From NCBI GenBank assembly GCA_027604685.1, contig JADHYX010000031.1, positions 26,746-90,745 on the forward strand: DNA of 64,000 bases, read 5' to 3'. Within the stretch, counting starts at the first letter, position 1, and each line of letters begins with the position of its first letter. Origin of the DNA: Lobulomyces angularis. Its lineage: Eukaryota; Chytridiomycota; Chytridiomycetes; Lobulomycetales; Lobulomycetaceae. Position numbers and translations under genes: made by a program. Below the pieces are notes generated by a model, which was not told the origin of the DNA, searched no databases, and saw only the letters and a program-made list of their open reading frames with translations. Shown in pieces: positions 50,052-60,337 of the stretch.

Positions 50052-51057
50052 ATGCCTTCATTTTCTTTAACTACTTTAAATAATTTACGAAGTAAAACTG
50101 GGACTGCAAAATCTTCAAAAGTCCCTACAAACATCTCCATTTTAAATTCGAAAGTAGAAGACGAAACTAAATTTTACCTAATAGATTTTTTATCAAAGCA
50201 GAGTCTACTGTTTGGCCTAGGTGTTTTATTTAGCATAATCATAACCACTTTATTAAATCAGCACAACATTTCAAGAACAATAAATAAAAATAATGAGCAA
50301 CTTTGGCTTCCTATAGTTTGTGGTTTTTCTGCTAGTTTTGTTGGCTCTATTTTTCCTTTTTTTGATCACTATTTTGGAATAAGCAATTTCAAGAGTGACT
50401 GGAGTGGGGTTATTCGGTAAAAAAAAAAAAAAAGAAAAAAAATGTTTTAAGTTATTTTATCTCTTTCATGCACAAAAAACTGTATCCTTTTTTTTTTTTT
50501 TTTGCAAAATAATTTTTTTCGTTAATTTATTATTAATACATATATTAATTTATTCCATAATGTACAGATGCTGTGGTGGATTTTTTGGTGTAAATTATGC
50601 TGCATCCAAATTACCATGGACAAGTTCCGTTCAAGTTTCAATTACCTTAGGTATTTTAAAAAAAAAAAAAAAAATTTTTTTTTTAATTTTAATTTTATTT
50701 TATTTTTTATCAGCATTATTAGGAATTGGCTTATGGTTCTTATTTGATAGAACCATTCACGGTTTCATTTTAAGTCTTGTCTTTTCAACGGTTGGCACTT
50801 GGGTTGGTTTTTTCTTAGCGTACAACGGAACATATACCTATACTAAAGCCGACTTTTTTGGAGTGAGAAGCTGGCTTCCTGCAATTTTATATTGGTAAAA
50901 CATTATACTCGATAATTTTCTTTTTTTTTTAAACTTTCACTTTAAAAATAGTGGTTGTGTATGCTTTGGCGCCATTGGGAGACAACTGGAAAACAGTGAT
51001 ATTGTTTCAAAAAAAAATGGTTTACCAAATTCTACAATTCATTACAAACGTGATTAA
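50052..51057 (+). CDS. INSIG-family ER membrane protein
   Basis: Four exons, about 235 residues. The N-terminus (MPSFSLTTLNNLRSKTGTAK) is polar; TM segments follow (LLFGLGVLFSIIITTLL, LWLPIVCGFSASFVGSIFPF). The family core crosses intron 1: GVIR-CCGGFFGVNYAASKLP, equivalent to the R-C-x-(x)-FxGINHAxAKL block of insulin-induced gene proteins. Then ALLGIGLWFLFDRTIHGFIL, and DFFGVRSWLPAILYCGCVCF followed by GAIGRQLE, the highly conserved C-terminal end. INSIG retains HMG-CoA reductase and SREBP-SCAP in the ER under sterol control. The tail GLPNSTIHYKRD is basic. Call is firm. Confidence 0.92.
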
Positions 51058-51533
51058 ATTAAACAAAAAATAAAAAAACCTTATTTATTTATTGAATTTT
51101 TGTTACTTTGATTCCTTATTTCAATATCTTTTTTTTTTTTTTTTTTTGATAGAGTTATTTTTTCCTGATTTATTATTATTTTTTTTGTAACTTTTTTTTT
51201 AAAAAAAAATATAGATTTTTTTTTTTTTTATTACTACTATTATTATTATTACTTTCCTTCTAAATAAAAAATTTTGGCAATTAATCATAAAATTTTACTA
51301 GGAAAAAAGAATTTTACAAAAAAAAAACTTTTTTTGAATTTAACAAAAAAAATGTCATTTTTTTAAACAATTTTCTAAATTAAAAAAAAAAAAAAAAAGC
51401 AACGTTTTTTCTCCATGATGTTTTAAAATTTTGTAGCTCTTTTTTTTTTGAACTTGGTCTCGAATTTTTTTTTTTTTTTTACATTGTAATTTGTTAAAAT
51501 GTATAACTGAAAACGCCACCATCGAATTTCAAC
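51058..51533. other. Homopolymer desert before a scaffold gap
   Basis: Nearly pure A/T with several runs of 15-21 bases. No gene. The region ends at the 10-N gap at 51534-51543, which probably reflects assembly failure in the homopolymers. Confidence 0.6.
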
Positions 51534-51543
51534 NNNNNNNNNN
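51534..51543. other. Scaffold gap, 10 N
   Basis: Ten undetermined bases, 28 bases before the NOPCHAP1-like ATG. The true gap length is unknown, so the promoter and any upstream exon of that gene may be missing. Confidence 0.99.
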
Positions 51544-51570
51544 AAAAAAAAAAAAAAAAAAGAAAGAAAG

Positions 51571-52244
51571 ATGTCGTCAAATGAATATCTTGAATTCAAA
51601 AAAAAGAGTAATTATATTCCTGAAATGCTTTATATGAAACCGAAAACCTTTAGATTTGAGAAGTCTCAATGTAAATTAAAAAAAAAAAAACAAAAAAGAA
51701 AAATATTAAAAAAAAATATAATATACAATCATTACTAAACTAGGTATATGATTTTAATTTAATTTCTTTCTTTTTTTTTTATAATATCAAGTACTGGAGA
51801 CTGTAGAAAATTTTTTACCCAAGATATCAGAATCAAACGATAAACTATTTAAAAACTTAGATGTTGGTATAATTAAACCTGAAGACGTTGACGTTGAAAA
51901 ATTAAAAATTGATGATGAAAGTTTTATTGAAATGGTAAATTTTTTTCTCTTTTTTTATTTAAAAGTTTATTCTATTTAATTTTTTTTTTTTTTTTTTGAA
52001 GAATTTGGGTCTGGTTGAAAATGAAGTCGAGGTTCAAGAGGACATTACTTACAAAAATAATGATGATCAAGTCGAATTTGATCTGACGGATTCTTTATTA
52101 TTATTAAAAGATAAAAAAAATTTGGAAAAAAAACAAAATAATTTTGAAAAAAAAAAAAAAAAAAAAAATTTGATCTTAAATGATGATGATGATGATGATG
52201 ATGTTGATTTATTAAAAAAAAAAAAAAAATTAAAAATAATTTAA
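51571..52244 (+). CDS. NOPCHAP1-like (DUF4598) snoRNP assembly chaperone
   Basis: Three exons, about 155 residues, MSSNEYLEFKKKSNYIPEML to the stop at 52244. The middle (LLETVENFLPKISESNDKLF, then VDVEKLKIDDESFIEMNLGL) matches the human C12orf45/NOPCHAP1 core, in which a LLxxVxxFLPxxxxxNxKL helix and a following IxxIDxxxxxIEMxLxL segment contact NOP58 and the R2TP co-chaperone. The C-terminus is low-complexity: acidic, then a lysine run, then seven Asp from (GAT)n and a second lysine run. The length of the Lys/Asp runs is set by homopolymer DNA and may contain sequencing error. Confidence 0.72.
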
Positions 52245-52430
52245 AAAAAAAAAATCCTTTGATTCAAGTTTTATAATTTTTTTATTTTTTTTTTTTTTAC
52301 TAATTCTCATTATTATATTTTCAACATTTTTTTTTTTATTATTAATAAACTTAATTGAATATATTTGATTTTTTTATATAAAATAATATTTAAAATAACA
52401 AATAGTAAAATAAATACAAAAAATAATCTT

Positions 52431-54256
52431 CTAATTTATACCAAAGTAACTAAAAAACTCATCCTCAATAAAACCTTTGATTTCCAAAAAGTCAACGTTT
52501 AGCTCAACAAAAAATTTAAAGTATGCTTGAAAGTTGTTATCCAAAAACAACAACAAAAAAAATAAATCGATCAAAGCTTCTTCTTTTTCTCTTTTAGTTT
52601 TAAATTCGTTTAGATTGTTCCATAATATTTTTAAACAAAAAAAAATTTGTAAAAATGTTAGTGGAGAATAAATTTCATATTCTAAAAAATAAAAGTTTAA
52701 AATAAAAAAACTTTTTTCTAGAGTAAAATTAACTTGACTATCATTCAACGTTTCAAATTGCATTTTAGAGATTAACTTGAAACTATTTAAATTCAAAAAA
52801 TTTTTTAATTTAAATTCATTTTTTTCTTCAATTTCAATTTTTTTTAATTCCATTAATTTTTTAATCAGGTTGAGGTGTTGTGTCTCGTAAAAATTTTTAT
52901 CAATTTTAAAAATTTGTTTAAAAGAAGCTCTAGATTTAAAAAAATTATTATTAATTTTTTTTTCAATTAAATTTAATTTAAATTTTTCAAATTCCTGATG
53001 GGGAAGTAAATAAAAAAAAACCAGTCTATTAAATTTAGAAATTGAATCAATCTTTAAATCATCAAAAAAATTTTTTTTTTGAAAAATTGAAAGATATTTT
53101 GAATCCTGTTTTTCAAAAAAATTTTCCACCAATTTTTCTTCCACTCCACTGTTTTCTATTAAAACATCTATTAAATGAAATCCATCTTTTCTGTTTCCTG
53201 CATTTCCGCTGCACCTTTCACATTCACACCTAAAAAAATTAAAAAAAAAAATTAAAAAAAAAAACACAAAGGAAAATTTTTATAATTTTTTTTTTTAATT
53301 TTTAACCAGAAATTATATTTTTCAAATAAAGCATTTCTTCTTTCCTCTTTTGGAATCAACGGATCGATATAAGTGTGAAACAATTCTTCACCAATTTCAA
53401 TATCCCTCAGACTGAAAAATGACTGTTCATCCAATCGGTAACCAACAAACATATTTGGGCAACATGAATGATTAAATAACGATCCTAAAGGAAAGCAACC
53501 TATAATTTTATATTTTTTTAAAATTTTTCTTTAAAAAAAAAAAAAAAAAAAAAAATTTTTTACCTTCAGCAATACTAAAAAATTGAAAATCAGTCAAATT
53601 AAAATTGTTAAATTTAAAAATATTTAAATCTCTAATAAAATTAAATTTATCATCAAAAAGAAAGTTTTTATTTTTTTTTTTTTTTAAAGTTTTAATGGCA
53701 AGTTTTGATTTTTCAAAAAAAATATCTTGATTTTTTTTATAAAGAGGTACGTTAGAATCGCTATGATCCATCAATGTATTGTAGATTGTATCTTGCGTGT
53801 CTTTTAGTTTTAACTTCACCAGCATTTCCAATTCTGGGTCTACCACTTCTGAACATAATAAAGAATGTGAATCTTTCCAATCCATTAATTGGCATTCCTG
53901 TTATAAAAAAAAAGAAAAGTCAGCAGATTTAATTTATATTTGTTTTTTTTTGTTTTTTTTTATTAATGTTAATAAAAGTCTTCTTTTTTTTTTTTTAAAT
54001 TTTTTATTATTTTTACTGTTGAACAATAATACTTTAATTTACATTTGGAGCATCTAAAATTTGAATTTGACTTCAAACAAGTTGAACAAAAGTAACTCTT
54101 CACATTTGCAAAACAGATGCTCCGGTTTACAAATTTTCTTTCCAACGTAGTTATCCTTTTTCTTGTCTTTAACATTCTATATTTCTTTTCATCTTCTTCA
54201 AGTACTAGGTCTAGTCCACTTACTATATTGTTCAAGTCACTTTTTTCTGATTCCAT
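52431..54256 (-). CDS. SET/MYND-domain (SMYD-like) protein lysine methyltransferase
   Basis: About five exons, near 560 residues. A basic N-terminus (MESEKSDLNNIVSGLDLVLE) precedes an interrupted SET domain. The MYND zinc finger reads YFCSTCLKSNSNFRCSKCK, KYYCSTECQLMDWKDSHSLL, C, with the expected Cys/His ligands across intron 1. The SET core follows: FPLGSLFNHSCCPNMFVGYR (NHSCxPN), EIGEELFHTYIDPLIPKEER (GEEL.xxY), and FWCECERCSGN, the Cys-rich post-SET CxCxxC. The C-terminal about 250 residues are a helical, TPR-like region. SMYD proteins methylate histones or chaperones. Lysine-rich homopolymer stretches make a few loop residues uncertain. Confidence 0.85.
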
Positions 54257-54377
54257 TTATTTTTTTTTTTTTTGACATCTTTGCATTAAAATTTAAACTT
54301 TATTTCTTTTATCAACAACAAAAAAAAAAAAAAAATTTAATTTTAACTAAACTACTAATTCCTAATAAATATTTTTT

Positions 54378-55503
54378 TTAAAGTTCTTCTTTTTCTTCTA
54401 AAGGTAATTCACCAGATTCTTTTATAATAATGTCGACCTTAGGCTTATCTCCTCTACAAAAAAAAAATAATAATAAAAAAAAAATAATTATTAATATAAA
54501 AAAAAAAAGAGTTATTTTTTACGGATTAGTAGGAGTGTTTTCGATTTTGTCCAAAACATCTAACCAGAAGTTAAGTTAAACAAAAGAATTTTATATATTT
54601 ATATACCTTCTCCTTCCAATAAAATTCCAAAAACAACATGTTTGCCATCTAACCAAGGAGTTAAAACTGTGGTAACAAAAAACTGTGATCCATTAGTATC
54701 CTTTCCTAAGTTAAAAAGAATTGTGAATTTTTTTGACGACAAAATTCAATATCACCTGCATTTGCCATTGATAATAACCCTTTCTTGTTATGTCTCAATT
54801 TAAAATTTTCATCCCTTGTTTAAGAAAAAAAAAAGAAAATTAAATTTAATTTTTTTTATAAAAAAAAAAAATTCGTACGCAAATTTTTCACCCTAATATA
54901 ATTAAAAAGAAGAAAAAGTAGGTTAGTAGAATTAAAAAAAAAAAAAATTTTTTTGTTTTATTATAATCTTTTTTTCAAGTTTTAATTTTATTTTACATAA
55001 ATAGATTTTCCACCAGTTCCATCACCTCGAGTAAAGTCACCACCCTGGATCATAAAATTTTTTATAACTCTATGAAATTTACCTTTTAAATAAAAAAAAA
55101 AAAAAAGGTAAAAAGAAAAAAAATTTAAAAAAATAAATATTCTCACTTCCAGCATATCCAAAACCTTTTTCACCAGTAGCCTTTTAGTTTTAAATTTCAA
55201 AAATTAAAAAAAAAAAAAAATTAAATAAATTATTATTTTTTTTTTTTTGTTTACTAAGGCACGAAAGTTTTCTGCTGTTTTAGGAGTGGTTTTACCATAG
55301 AGACCTTAAAATTGAATGAATGAAAGATTAATGAAAACAAAAACGATGCTCTGTGAATGATCTTTACCAAAAACTATCCTTCCCAAGCTTTCATCTCCTT
55401 GATAAATGTCAAAGTAAACTTTGTTAGTAATTCGTGGTCCCTTGGCACCAAAAACTGCCAAGATTAGAGTTAAAACAATTAAAGTTAATTTTAGCAATTG
55501 CAT
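54378..55503 (-). CDS. ER-resident cyclophilin (cyclophilin B type) with KEEL tail
   Basis: At least seven exons, about 205 residues. Signal peptide [20 protein letters not shown], then [20 protein letters not shown]. Catalytic PPIase blocks: [37 protein letters not shown] (the catalytic Arg and FMIQGGDF), [40 protein letters not shown] and [15 protein letters not shown] (the cyclosporin-contact Trp). The protein ends [11 protein letters not shown], and KEEL is a KDEL-type ER-retention signal. It should isomerise Xaa-Pro bonds during secretory protein folding. It lies in an ER/secretory-rich part of the window. Confidence 0.94.
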
Positions 55504-55662
55504 TTTTTATTTTGTAGAATTGTTACACCATATTTTTTTTTAAGTAAGTTTTAATGTATTTTTTTTTGTTTTTTTTTAATTAATTCTAGTCTTGAAAAAA
55601 AAATAAAAATAAAATAAATTTAACTTTTTTAAGAAAAAAAAAAAATTTAATAAAAAAGATCT

Positions 55663-56164
55663 TTATAATAGAAAAAAGCAAAAACTTAGCACAATAGCAG
55701 CTAAATTAAAATTGTACATAATTAAGGCGGATGAGATGTTGCTTGCAGTAGCACTTGGATTTTGAGAACTAGTCGCTGTTGCAACACCATCTGTAGTAGT
55801 TGAAGTACTGTTGTCAACAGATGTACTGTTATCATCCAAAACGACATTTAAGAATTCAATATCTTCAAAATCAACATCTTGTTTCTCTAAACAAGAGGTG
55901 AAGTTTTCAGGAACTGGAAATTAAAGAAATTTAATTTAGAAAACTCTTAAAAAAATAGTTACCATGCCATTGACAAGTGGAGTTGGTAGAAGATGTTTCT
56001 CTGCAGGCATCTGCTGGTAGTTTGTTGAAGCATGTAGCAAAAGGGTAAAAAATCTTGATACACATCTCACTTCGAGGTTTTTGAGCGCAATTGACATCGC
56101 AGGAAGCTACACAATTGTTTGCCGCTGCCAATGAGATGATTGAAAGTAGGATAAAAAAGCGCAT
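55663..56164 (-). CDS. Small Cys-rich GPI-anchored secreted protein, family member B
   Basis: Two exons, about 150 residues. Signal peptide MRFFILLSIISLAAANNC; Cys-rich mature part (CVASCDVNCAQKPRSEMCIK, ATCFNKLPADACRETSS, CQWHG); after the intron VPENFTSCLEKQDVDFEDIE; then FLNVVLDDNSTSVDNSTSTT, a Ser/Thr-rich N-glycosylated stalk; and the GPI signal SSALIMYNFNLAAIVLSFCF ending FFLL. The order signal, Cys-rich core, CLx(N/K)x, E(F/I)LN, Ser/Thr stalk and GPI signal matches 44134..44694. Confidence 0.78.
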
Positions 56165-56303
56165 TGTCAATTATGAAATTAAAGTTTAAGAAAAGAAGAT
56201 AGAATTTATAATGGAAAATGGTGTTACAAAATTTTTCAAATTTGTGCCAACTTCGGGAGAAACTTATTACCCGCGATTAATTCTAAATTTTTATTTTAAG
56301 TTT

Positions 56304-57834
56304 TTATATTTCATTGTTTTTAAACTCCCAATTTCCATTTATTTTTTCAAAGTACTTTGCTTCATGTTCCTGCCCTTGTTTTTTTAGATCTTCCACATAG
56401 CATTTCTGCCAATGTTCTAATCTACTTTTTAATTTTTGTGCTTCCTTGTAATTTTTAATCTGCATTAAACTGATCACCTTCTCCCACACTTTATCGCTAC
56501 CAGTACCTAATAGCAATATTTTAAATTTTTATTTAATTTTATTTGGTTTCCTTTACTTTCATCAATAATTGTTCTTAAAGGATAATCTGCGTTTGATATT
56601 GGACAGATATTTCCTAATGCTACTAAATTTTTTTTTTTGGTGTGATAATTTTCAATATACATTTCATTTTTCCAGTCTCCTTCTGTTAAAAAAATAAAAA
56701 TAAAAATAATAATAATTTACATAATCTTTTAATTTTTTTAATTTTTTTAATTTTTTAGGTTTTTTATTAAATTACCAATAATGTACTTGACTTCACCTTT
56801 CGATTTAATTTCACCTGAATTTTTTTTTATTTTAAAAATTAATTTTTTTTTTTTTTTTAACCAGAAATTTTAGTTGAGTAACTTTTCATGAAAGATTTTG
56901 GTTGAAATTTTATACTAGCCTCCACTTCTTCACATTTAATAACCATTTCACCACTTAAAAAAAATAGATATACATCAAACAAAAAAAATTTATAATTGAA
57001 TCTTTTTTTACACTGGATATAACTCAGTTGTCGAATTGAAAATAAAACTGGAGGTAGGTTGAACAGAGATGGAAGGCAGCTCGATCCTAAAAACGTCTCC
57101 TAAAACTGTCATTTTGCACAATCCATAATCCTTAATTATAAAGTTAAAACCTCCCTTTCCCAGACCAAATTTTGAGTCATTAATATGTTGAAAGTTGACA
57201 GAATGATCTTCATTTGAGATGTATATCCCACTTACTGTTGGATTTGTCGATAATAATTCAGAATGAAATTTGATGTTATCGTAATGGCATGAAAAAGTTT
57301 CTGAAAGAATTGGATTAATTGGAGATTTTAATTTATGCTTTAAAAAAAAATTAAGTATAAAAAAAAATTAAAATAAAATAAAAAATTTTTCCAAAAAAAA
57401 AAAAAAAAGAAAAAAAAATATTAAACTTACTGAAAAAAAAGGAAACGAACTTAATTGAAAAATTACTACTTGTAAAATTTTTTCCAGTCTCGTTTTACAT
57501 GTCTTCATTTTGTTAAAGTTGGAAATATTTTTTCTAGAAAAGATCTTTAGTGATGATTCTGGTTCCTTTTTTTTGTAAATTAATTAAATCAAACAAAAAA
57601 AAAAAAATTCATTCATTTTGCATAAAATTTTTATTTCATAAAAAAAAAAATAAATAAAATAATTTTGATTTATACCAAAATATAAATGGGAGCAAAGGAA
57701 CTAATTTCATCCAAACTTCCACTGAAGTTGACAAGTTTTTTTATAAAATTTGAAATCGACCCTGCGTCAAAGGCATCTTCTAATCGTTGATCTGATTCAG
57801 TAGTTAAGAATTCAGATAATTTTATTATAGTCAT
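56304..57834 (-). CDS. Oxysterol-binding-protein-related protein (ORP/Osh, short ORD-only form)
   Basis: About seven exons, near 390 residues. It opens MTIIKLSEFLTTESDQRLED with no PH domain or ankyrin repeats, so it is a short Osh-type ORD. Family blocks: FSCHYDNIKFHSELLSTNPT, GIYISNEDHSVNFQ, KFGLGKGGFNFIIKDYGLCK, GEMVIKCEEVEASIKFQPKS, VKYIIEGDWKNEMYI, CPISNADYPLRTIIDES and the C-terminal GQEHEAKYFEKINGNWEFKN. ORPs exchange sterol or PS for PI4P between ER and other membranes. Oddity: the usual E-Q-V-S-H-H-P-P fingerprint is ELLSTNPT, without the two PI4P-binding His. Confidence 0.85.
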
Positions 57835-58682
57835 GCCAAAAAAGATGTAAAAACAAAATAATAAAAAAAATTTTTTTTTTATTCTTCTTTGTTGTTTTAT
57901 AAAAAAAAAAAATATTTTGCAGAAAAAAAGGGGGTGATTTAAAGAGAAATTATAACAGTTTTGCTCAACTTCAAAATTTACTCGAAATCAAAATAATTTA
58001 GAGGAAAATATGCAAGGACATTGAATTGGTTAAAAAATAGAAAGAATTTTGAAAAAAGATATAGAAAAAACCACCTCAAAAAATAGTTTAATTAAAAGAG
58101 AACAACAATCAAAATTATAGCTGAACAACTTTACTATGATATTATTGATAACTTGTTAAAAAAAAAACGATGCCAAGATATAGTCCAAATTTTTTACAAC
58201 AAAACATTTAAATATTTCATCAATTTAAAGTTCGTTTAATTCACAGGTGTCTATGAAACAAGTTTTTTTTTTTAAGTGAAACTTACCAAAGCTTGTTTCA
58301 ACTGGTGGAAAAATAAATGATCCAAAAAAATTTCAGAGAGCTATTTTTGTAGTCAATGTAAGAAAATGATTGGAACTGATGAAAATGCGGGAAAAGAGAT
58401 ACATTTTAATGAATGGTTTGATTTTAAAATAAAATTTTTGTTGAGGTGAAAAATAAGAAAAAACAAAAATTTCTGTACTCAATGATGATTAAAAACTTGC
58501 AGGTGTGGATTAATTTAACTTTTTCTATTATTACTTTTTTTTTATTACATTTATTAAAATTTGTAGAGCTATACTATAGCTTACCGAGTGCATTATATTA
58601 ATACAAAATTAAAAAAAATAAATAGAATATATAAAAAAGTTTTTGATTTAAAAATAAAATTAAAGAGGAAAATAAGAATTAA
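57835..58682. other. Intergenic, nothing recognised
   Basis: About 850 AT-rich bases between the ORP and the first disordered microprotein, both on the minus strand. A single short frame from 58588 to 58770 looks AT-driven. No RNA gene or repeat recognised. Confidence 0.4.
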
Positions 58683-58907
58683 TCATGAAAAACTCAATTC
58701 AATCTGTCGAAAATTTTTGTGGTCAAAAAGACTTTTTTTTCTATTAACTTTAGGTGGAAGATTTTGTTGAGAATTGATACACGATGAATTTATTAAGTTT
58801 GGTAATGGTTTTTTCCAAGACTTTGAAGGGGGTAAAATATTGTTTTGATTAGCAGAATGATATTTCATATTAAAAGTAATAATTTGTTTTTCATTTTTAG
58901 ATGTCAT
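58683..58907 (-). CDS. Disordered microprotein with shared C-terminal motif, copy 1
   Basis: Single-exon ORF of 74 residues (MTSKNEKQIITFNMKYHSAN to the stop at 58683), Asn/Gln/Ser/Lys-rich and apparently disordered. The second half, KKPLPNLINSSCINSQQNLP then PKVNRKKSLFDHKNFRQIEL and SFS, aligns with the ORF at 60092..60337: KKPLPNL, PP(x)V(x)RK, F-D-x-x-N-F-x-Q-I-E-L-x-F. I recognise no family. Small size and low complexity would normally argue against a gene, but the patterned similarity to a non-adjacent ORF argues for one. Confidence 0.6.
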   Translation of the reverse strand: MTSKNEKQIITFNMKYHSANQNNILPPSKSWKKPLPNLINSSCINSQQNLPPKVNRKKSLFDHKNFRQIELSFS

Positions 58908-59671
58908 TGTTGTTTCTTTTTCTTTTTTTTATTTCAGATAAATAAATAATTTTGCCCAGTTACTTCACTTTATTTGCCAAGTTTTTATTTTTTATAAAAA
59001 CTGATTAAAAAAATTTTTTAAATATCTAGAAGACAGGTATTTTAAAAATCTTTGAGTAAACTGTTTAATTTATTTTTGTCCAGATGTTAAAAAATAAACA
59101 AGGTAAAAATTTGAAAAAATTACTTATATTATGAATTTTTTTCATCTTCCATCATTTAAACAAAAAATTATTATAGAAACACAAATCATAAACAACTTTC
59201 ATTTTTCAATTTAAAATGGGTTCGGACTGTCCTATTAAGAAGTTGTTGTTTTTTTCACTTGTTTTATTCCATCTCTAGAAGTCAAAACCAAATTCAGTTG
59301 TTTTTTGTATTTCATCAATATTTGAAGTCCTTAAAGTCCTCTAAAGTATAAAATACTTTTCCTATATTTTGAGTGTTTTAACTTCTTGGTCTTGCTTGTT
59401 TTACAAAAAAAAAATTCATTTTCTTGAAAAAATTACTTTTGAAACTATTTTGCTTTTCTGAGTAAAGTTGATTTCCCTCAAAATCAAATTGGAAAAATAC
59501 AAAAAAAACTTATTCTAAAGGCAATTCCAAGTTACATATGGAGTCATTTTAAATTGTAAAAAAAATTTTTAATAAATTTTTTAATATATTTGAAATATTT
59601 GTTGCTTAAAATATTTAATCAAATTTTTAAATATGAAATGTAAATCATTCAGAACATATAAAAGTAAATCA
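58908..59671. other. Intergenic, nothing recognised
   Basis: 760 bases upstream of copy 1 and downstream of the tail-anchored microprotein, with no ORF of interest, no RNA fold and no repeat. Confidence 0.4.
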
Positions 59672-59869
59672 TTAATAAAAAAATCTAAGGGTTAAGTAAC
59701 CAAGTACCAGTAATAGTAAAAGACTGAAGTATTTGGTTGCAGAATTTAAGGCAGGTGCATTATTCTTACTCATGTCATCAACAGCAGGATTATTTACATA
59801 ATCTGAATCAATAGTAGGATTAGAAGGCGTTGGAGGTGTGTATGGACCATCACCATGATATAACTCCAT
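59672..59869 (-). CDS. Tail-anchored microprotein
   Basis: Single-exon ORF of 65 residues. The N-terminal about 42 residues are polar and Pro/Asn-rich (MELYHGDGPYTPPTPSNPTI) and the C-terminal segment is a membrane anchor (KYFSLLLLLVLGYLTLRFFY) ending with Phe-Phe-Tyr. Few charges flank the TM, which suits ER or outer-membrane insertion. The same strand and spacing as the two motif-sharing microproteins place it in one cluster. I recognise no family, and it may be lineage-specific. Confidence 0.55.
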   Translation of the reverse strand: MELYHGDGPYTPPTPSNPTIDSDYVNNPAVDDMSKNNAPALNSATKYFSLLLLLVLGYLTLRFFY

Positions 59870-60091
59870 TTTGTAAATTGAAACCTCATTTACTGATGAA
59901 ATTTTTTAAATAATATTTCTGATTATTTTTTTTTTTTCATTATTTATTAAGCTACTCTTAAATTTTTTATTTTATTGTATTTTATTATCTTCATAGAGAT
60001 TGTAAGGTAATTAAAAAAAATTACATAAAATAAAAAAAAAAAAAAATTAATTGTAAATGATAAATATAAATATAAAGAGAATGGTTGTATT

Positions 60092-60337
60092 TTATGTAAA
60101 GCATAGTTCAATTTGATTAAAATTTTGAAAATCAAAAAAGTTATTTTTTCTCTTAACTGCAGGAGGATTATAAGAAACAGAGGAATTAGAAGTATTAAAT
60201 GAATTGAGGTTTGGCAGTGGTTTTTTATGTGAATTTTGGGTATGGGAGGAGCTTTTGGAATTGCACTGATCATTCATTTTGAATACTAGGTTTTTGTTTG
60301 TTGAAATTGCAGGTAAATTTTTATGCTGAAATGCCAT
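60092..60337 (-). CDS. Disordered microprotein with shared C-terminal motif, copy 2
   Basis: Single-exon ORF of 81 residues (MAFQHKNLPAISTNKNLVFK to the stop at 60092). It is His/Asn/Ser-rich in the middle (CNSKSSSHTQNSHKKPLPNL) and ends SYNPPAVKRKNNFFDFQNFN then QIELCFT. KKPLPNL, PP-x-V-x-RK and FD-x-x-NF-x-QIEL-x-F are shared with 58683..58907; the remainder differs in length and sequence, as expected for a disordered protein under selection mainly on two short motifs. Function unknown. A conserved C-terminal peptide suggests a docking or degradation motif. Confidence 0.6.
   Translation of the reverse strand: MAFQHKNLPAISTNKNLVFKMNDQCNSKSSSHTQNSHKKPLPNLNSFNTSNSSVSYNPPAVKRKNNFFDFQNFNQIELCFT

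Noticed and set aside
53797..54381. Plus-strand hydrophobic ORFs across the SMYD-like gene
   Set aside because: Phe/Leu-rich by translation of T runs; the minus strand carries the MYND and SET motifs.
59947..60273. Overlapping minus-strand hydrophobic ORF
   Set aside because: It is a shifted frame of the motif microprotein at 60092-60337 and contains A/T-driven Leu/Phe.
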